Shown here: in pieces, positions 61,918-64,000 of the stretch | Layout of the letters: each line of letters begins with the position of its first letter | Numbering within the stretch: the first letter of the stretch is position 1 | Assembly: GCF_014673215.1 (NCBI RefSeq) | Contig: NZ_JACWMS010000001.1 | Location: 1,550,001 to 1,614,000, forward strand | Length of the DNA: 64,000 nt | Source: Gordonia hankookensis | GTDB lineage: Bacteria; Actinomycetota; Actinomycetes; Mycobacteriales; Mycobacteriaceae | Direction of reading: 5' to 3' | Made by a program: the position numbers and the translations under genes | The notes under the pieces: generated by a model | Told to the model about the DNA's origin: nothing | The model's input: only the letters and a program-made list of their open reading frames with translations | The model's database searches: none

Positions 61918-61938
61918 CTACCGTATAGGTAACAGTAT
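61918..61938. promoter_or_regulatory. 21-bp operator, 11/14, divergent thioesterase/crotonase promoter
   Basis: CTACCGT (61918-61924) and ACAGTAT (61932-61938) with a 7-base spacer, same half-sites as 58964. An overlapping ACGGTA-N5-TACCGT repeat starts at 61908. It lies 79 bp from the thioesterase start and 14 or 26 bp from the crotonase start, so it may cover that gene's leader. Confidence 0.7.
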
Positions 61939-61951
61939 CTCCGCGGAAGGT

Positions 61952-62782
61952 GTGGTTTCAACGGTGACCGGAAACGGCGGTTCAACAGGTCAAACAGGCG
62001 ACGTCGGCGTCACCAGGGACGGGGAGATCCTGCGCCTGTGCCTGGACCGCCCGGCCGCACGCAACGCGATGACGCCGACGATGGTCGAGACGATGGTCCG
62101 TGAGCTGACCGCAGCCGCGAGCGACGACTCGTTGCGCGCCGTGCACATCAGCGGGAGCGGCTCGGACTTCTGCGGCGGCGCGGATTGGGTCGCCACCAAC
62201 TCCGGCGATCGTCAGCGTCCGCGCACCGGTGATCTCACCCGCCGCATCCCGCACACCGCGCATCGCGTCATCGAACTGGTCCACGACATCCAACTGCCTG
62301 TCGTGTGCTCGGTCCGCGGCTGGGCCGTCGGACTCGGGTGCAACCTGGCCCTCGCTGCGGACTTCACCGTGGCCGCCGACGACGCGGTGTTCTGGGAGCC
62401 GTTCATCGCGCGCGGCTTCAGTCCGGACTCGGGCTCCACGTGGCTTCTTCCCCGACTGGTCGGACTAGCACGAGCCCGCAAGATGCTCCTACTCGGCGAC
62501 AAGGTCAGTGGTACCGACGCAGAGAACTGGGGGCTCATCCACAGCGCCGTCGCACCGGACGAGCTCGACGGGGCGGCCGACACACTGGTCCGGCGGCTCG
62601 CCGACGGTCCGACGGTCGCACTCGGTCTCGCCAAACAGGGCATCAACCACCAGCGCGGCACAATCGGCGAGGCCATGAACTCCGAGCTGAACCATCTCGA
62701 ACTCGCCTGCCGTACAGGTGATTTCAAAGAAGGTCTGGCAGCCTTTCGCGAACGGAGACCACCCGGTTTCCGAGGCCGCTGA
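61952..62782 (+). CDS. Enoyl-CoA hydratase/isomerase family protein
   Basis: A 276-residue crotonase (272 if it starts at GTG 61964): FCGGADWVATNSGDRQ, GWAVGLGCNLALAADFTVAA, FWEPFIARGFSPDSGSTWLLPRLVG. The start is unclear: GGAAGG at 61945-61950 is too close to 61952 and far from 61964. The S/T-rich first 20 residues (TGNGGSTGQTGDVGV) are not family-like. First of three crotonases in tandem. Confidence 0.85.
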   Translation: MVSTVTGNGGSTGQTGDVGVTRDGEILRLCLDRPAARNAMTPTMVETMVRELTAAASDDSLRAVHISGSGSDFCGGADWVATNSGDRQRPRTGDLTRRIPHTAHRVIELVHDIQLPVVCSVRGWAVGLGCNLALAADFTVAADDAVFWEPFIARGFSPDSGSTWLLPRLVGLARARKMLLLGDKVSGTDAENWGLIHSAVAPDELDGAADTLVRRLADGPTVALGLAKQGINHQRGTIGEAMNSELNHLELACRTGDFKEGLAAFRERRPPGFRGR

Positions 62783-62859
62783 GCTCGGTGATCCGCCACT
62801 CATCAGCCCATCGCCGTCGCGACGTCGAGCGCCGGCCCCATGGACGAAGGGAAGCACGA

Positions 62860-63663
62860 ATGTCGTTCGACACCATCAAATACGAGGTCGACGCCCACAC
62901 CGCGATAGTCACCCTCAATCGACCCGACGCACTCAACGCACTGAGTCCGCACATGATCTCCGAACTGCGGTCGGCCTACGCCGAGGCCGAGAACGACGAT
63001 CAGGTCTGGACGCTCATCGTGACCGGCAGCGGTCGCGCGTTCTGCACCGGCGCCGACGTCAAGGAGATCCCCGGCGACGGCAAGGTCATCAACGAACGTC
63101 CGTATCTGTCGACGTATGAGCAGTGGGAGGCACCACAGGAGGGCACTCCGCCCTTCCGCACGATGGCCAAGCCGATCATCGTGGCGATCAACGGGATCTG
63201 CTGCGGCGCGGGGCTGGACTGGGTCACCACCGGCGACATCGTCATCGCGTCCGACAAGGCGACCTTCTTCGATCCCCACGTCAGCATCGGGCTCGTGGCG
63301 GGCCGCGAGGTGGTGCGTCTCGCGAGGGTGCTGCCCCGCTCGGTGGCGCTACGGATGGCCCTGATGGGCAAGCACGAGCGGATGGGTGCCGAGCGCGCGC
63401 TCGACCTGGGGATGATCAGCGAGGTCGTCGAGCACGAGCAACTCGTCGAGCGCGCCCGGGCGATCGCCGACATCGTCAATTCCAATGCACCGCTGGCCGT
63501 TCGCGGAACCCGCATGGCCATCCTCAAGGGCCTCGACCTCCCGCTCCACGAGGCGGAGATGCTGGCAGAGTCCTTCCGCGAACGGGTCACGCGCACCGAG
63601 GATGCCCTCGAAGGCCCCCGTGCGTTTGTGGAGAAGCGTGCACCGGAATGGCAGTGCCGATGA
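62860..63663 (+). CDS. Enoyl-CoA hydratase/isomerase family protein
   Basis: A 267-residue crotonase: FCTGADVKEIPGDGK, NGICCGAGLDWVTTGDIVIA, FFDPHVSIGLVAGREVVRLARVLP. ATG 62860 with AAGGGA upstream. The SIGLVAGREVVRLAR segment is like those in hydratases of cyclic or branched substrates. Its stop overlaps the ATG of the next crotonase (ATGA at 63660-63663). Confidence 0.85.
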   Translation: MSFDTIKYEVDAHTAIVTLNRPDALNALSPHMISELRSAYAEAENDDQVWTLIVTGSGRAFCTGADVKEIPGDGKVINERPYLSTYEQWEAPQEGTPPFRTMAKPIIVAINGICCGAGLDWVTTGDIVIASDKATFFDPHVSIGLVAGREVVRLARVLPRSVALRMALMGKHERMGAERALDLGMISEVVEHEQLVERARAIADIVNSNAPLAVRGTRMAILKGLDLPLHEAEMLAESFRERVTRTEDALEGPRAFVEKRAPEWQCR

Positions 63664-64000
63664 ACGTGGGATCGACGAACGGAGGCGGGTTCGAGACCAT
63701 CCTGGTCGAGGTCGACGCGGACGACCATGTCGCCACGATCACGTTGAATCGTCCCGATCAGCTGAACACGTTCAATCGGACGATGTGCCAGGAACTGCAA
63801 CGTGCCTGGCACACGATCAAATTCGATGATCGGGTGCACGCCGTGGTCCTCCGCGCCGCCGGGGATCGGGCCTTCAGCGCCGGCCTCGACGTCAAGTCGT
63901 CCTACGGCCAGCCGGACAACATCTGGAACCACGAGGATCCGGGCGAACTGCTCAGCCCGAAGTGGCAGAAGATGTGGAAGCCGGTCGTCTGCGCGGTCCA
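63660..64000 (+). CDS. Enoyl-CoA hydratase/isomerase family protein, N-terminal part (3' end outside window)
   Basis: The first 113 residues of a crotonase: HVATITLNRPDQLNTFN and the first oxyanion-hole motif FSAGLDVKSSYGQPDN, cut by the window edge just before the second (KPVVCAV). Its ATG overlaps the upstream crotonase stop, so it is part of the same rightward unit. Confidence 0.8.
   Translation, partial: MNVGSTNGGGFETILVEVDADDHVATITLNRPDQLNTFNRTMCQELQRAWHTIKFDDRVHAVVLRAAGDRAFSAGLDVKSSYGQPDNIWNHEDPGELLSPKWQKMWKPVVCAV

Noticed and set aside
1..64000. Search for tRNA, rRNA, CRISPR and insertion sequences
   Set aside because: No cloverleaf, repeat-spacer array, transposase motif or rRNA-like segment noticed by reading. 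A program scan could still find a short RNA.
1..64000. KstR / KstR2 steroid operators
   Set aside because: I looked for the known KstR (AAC-N2-GTT core) and KstR2 (AAGCAAG-type) palindromes in the promoters and saw none convincing, so classical steroid regulation is not supported.

Overview
The window looks like chromosomal DNA of a high-GC, mycolate-type actinobacterium (Gordonia, Rhodococcus or Williamsia-like; genus not proven). Reasons: strong GC codon bias, frequent GTG/TTG starts, a LexA box of the GAAC-N4-GTTC type in front of a DUF222/HNH gene, an F420-type LLM oxidoreductase, a mycofactocin-type SDR, and a large surplus of FadD/FadE/EchA/CaiB/Ltp-like genes. I see no rRNA, tRNA, CRISPR array or insertion sequence.

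Layout. 1-5837 is a flank: the end of an ABC-2 permease, an atypical SDR, a CPBP protease-like membrane protein and a 1072-residue cyclase/ATPase. From 5951 to the right edge the window is almost entirely a catabolic supercluster. 5951-10359: VOC protein, TetR, CoA transferase, amidohydrolase. 10444-14804: AMP ligase, acyl-CoA dehydrogenase, acyl-CoA synthetase. 14947-22675: two TetR genes, two amidohydrolases, an orphan carboxyltransferase and a DUF35-thiolase fusion. 22736-26617: LLM oxidoreductase, zinc alcohol dehydrogenase, Rieske oxygenase, cysteine-hydrolase-like protein. 26766-28947: a hypothetical gene and an SOS-type HNH gene. 28913-36961: six-gene leftward operon (ALDH, mycofactocin SDR, HIBADH-like, ALDH, acyl-CoA synthetase, small protein) divergent from a CaiB transferase. 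37046-41893: branched-chain-amino-acid-type ABC importer with LivH, LivM and LivG fused in one protein. 42222-47503: two acyl-CoA dehydrogenases, two amidohydrolases and a crotonase. 47807-52789: TetR, crotonase, acyl-CoA synthetase, DUF35 protein, Ltp-type thiolase. 52907-64000: P450, three SDRs, thiolase, CoA transferase, thioesterase and five crotonases.

How it fits together (inference). The genes could import a carboxylic or cyclic compound, hydroxylate it (P450, Rieske), oxidise alcohol/aldehyde groups (ADH, SDRs, ALDHs), load it on CoA (four ligases, three CaiB transferases) and shorten or cleave it by beta-oxidation, retro-aldol (DUF35/Ltp) and hydrolysis (amidohydrolases, crotonases). 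The enzyme mix resembles steroid, terpenoid or alicyclic acid catabolism; the substrate cannot be read from the sequence.

Main discovery: a 21-bp palindrome, TTACTGT-N7-ACAGTAA, recurs in the promoters of at least eight separate transcription units (perfect at 14826 and 24906, 13/14 at 35678 and 47664, weaker but same geometry at 47580, 49429, 54156, 54348, 58964, 61918 and probably 19517). This suggests one regulon across about 45 kb, and the TetR gene at 47807 is the best candidate for its regulator.
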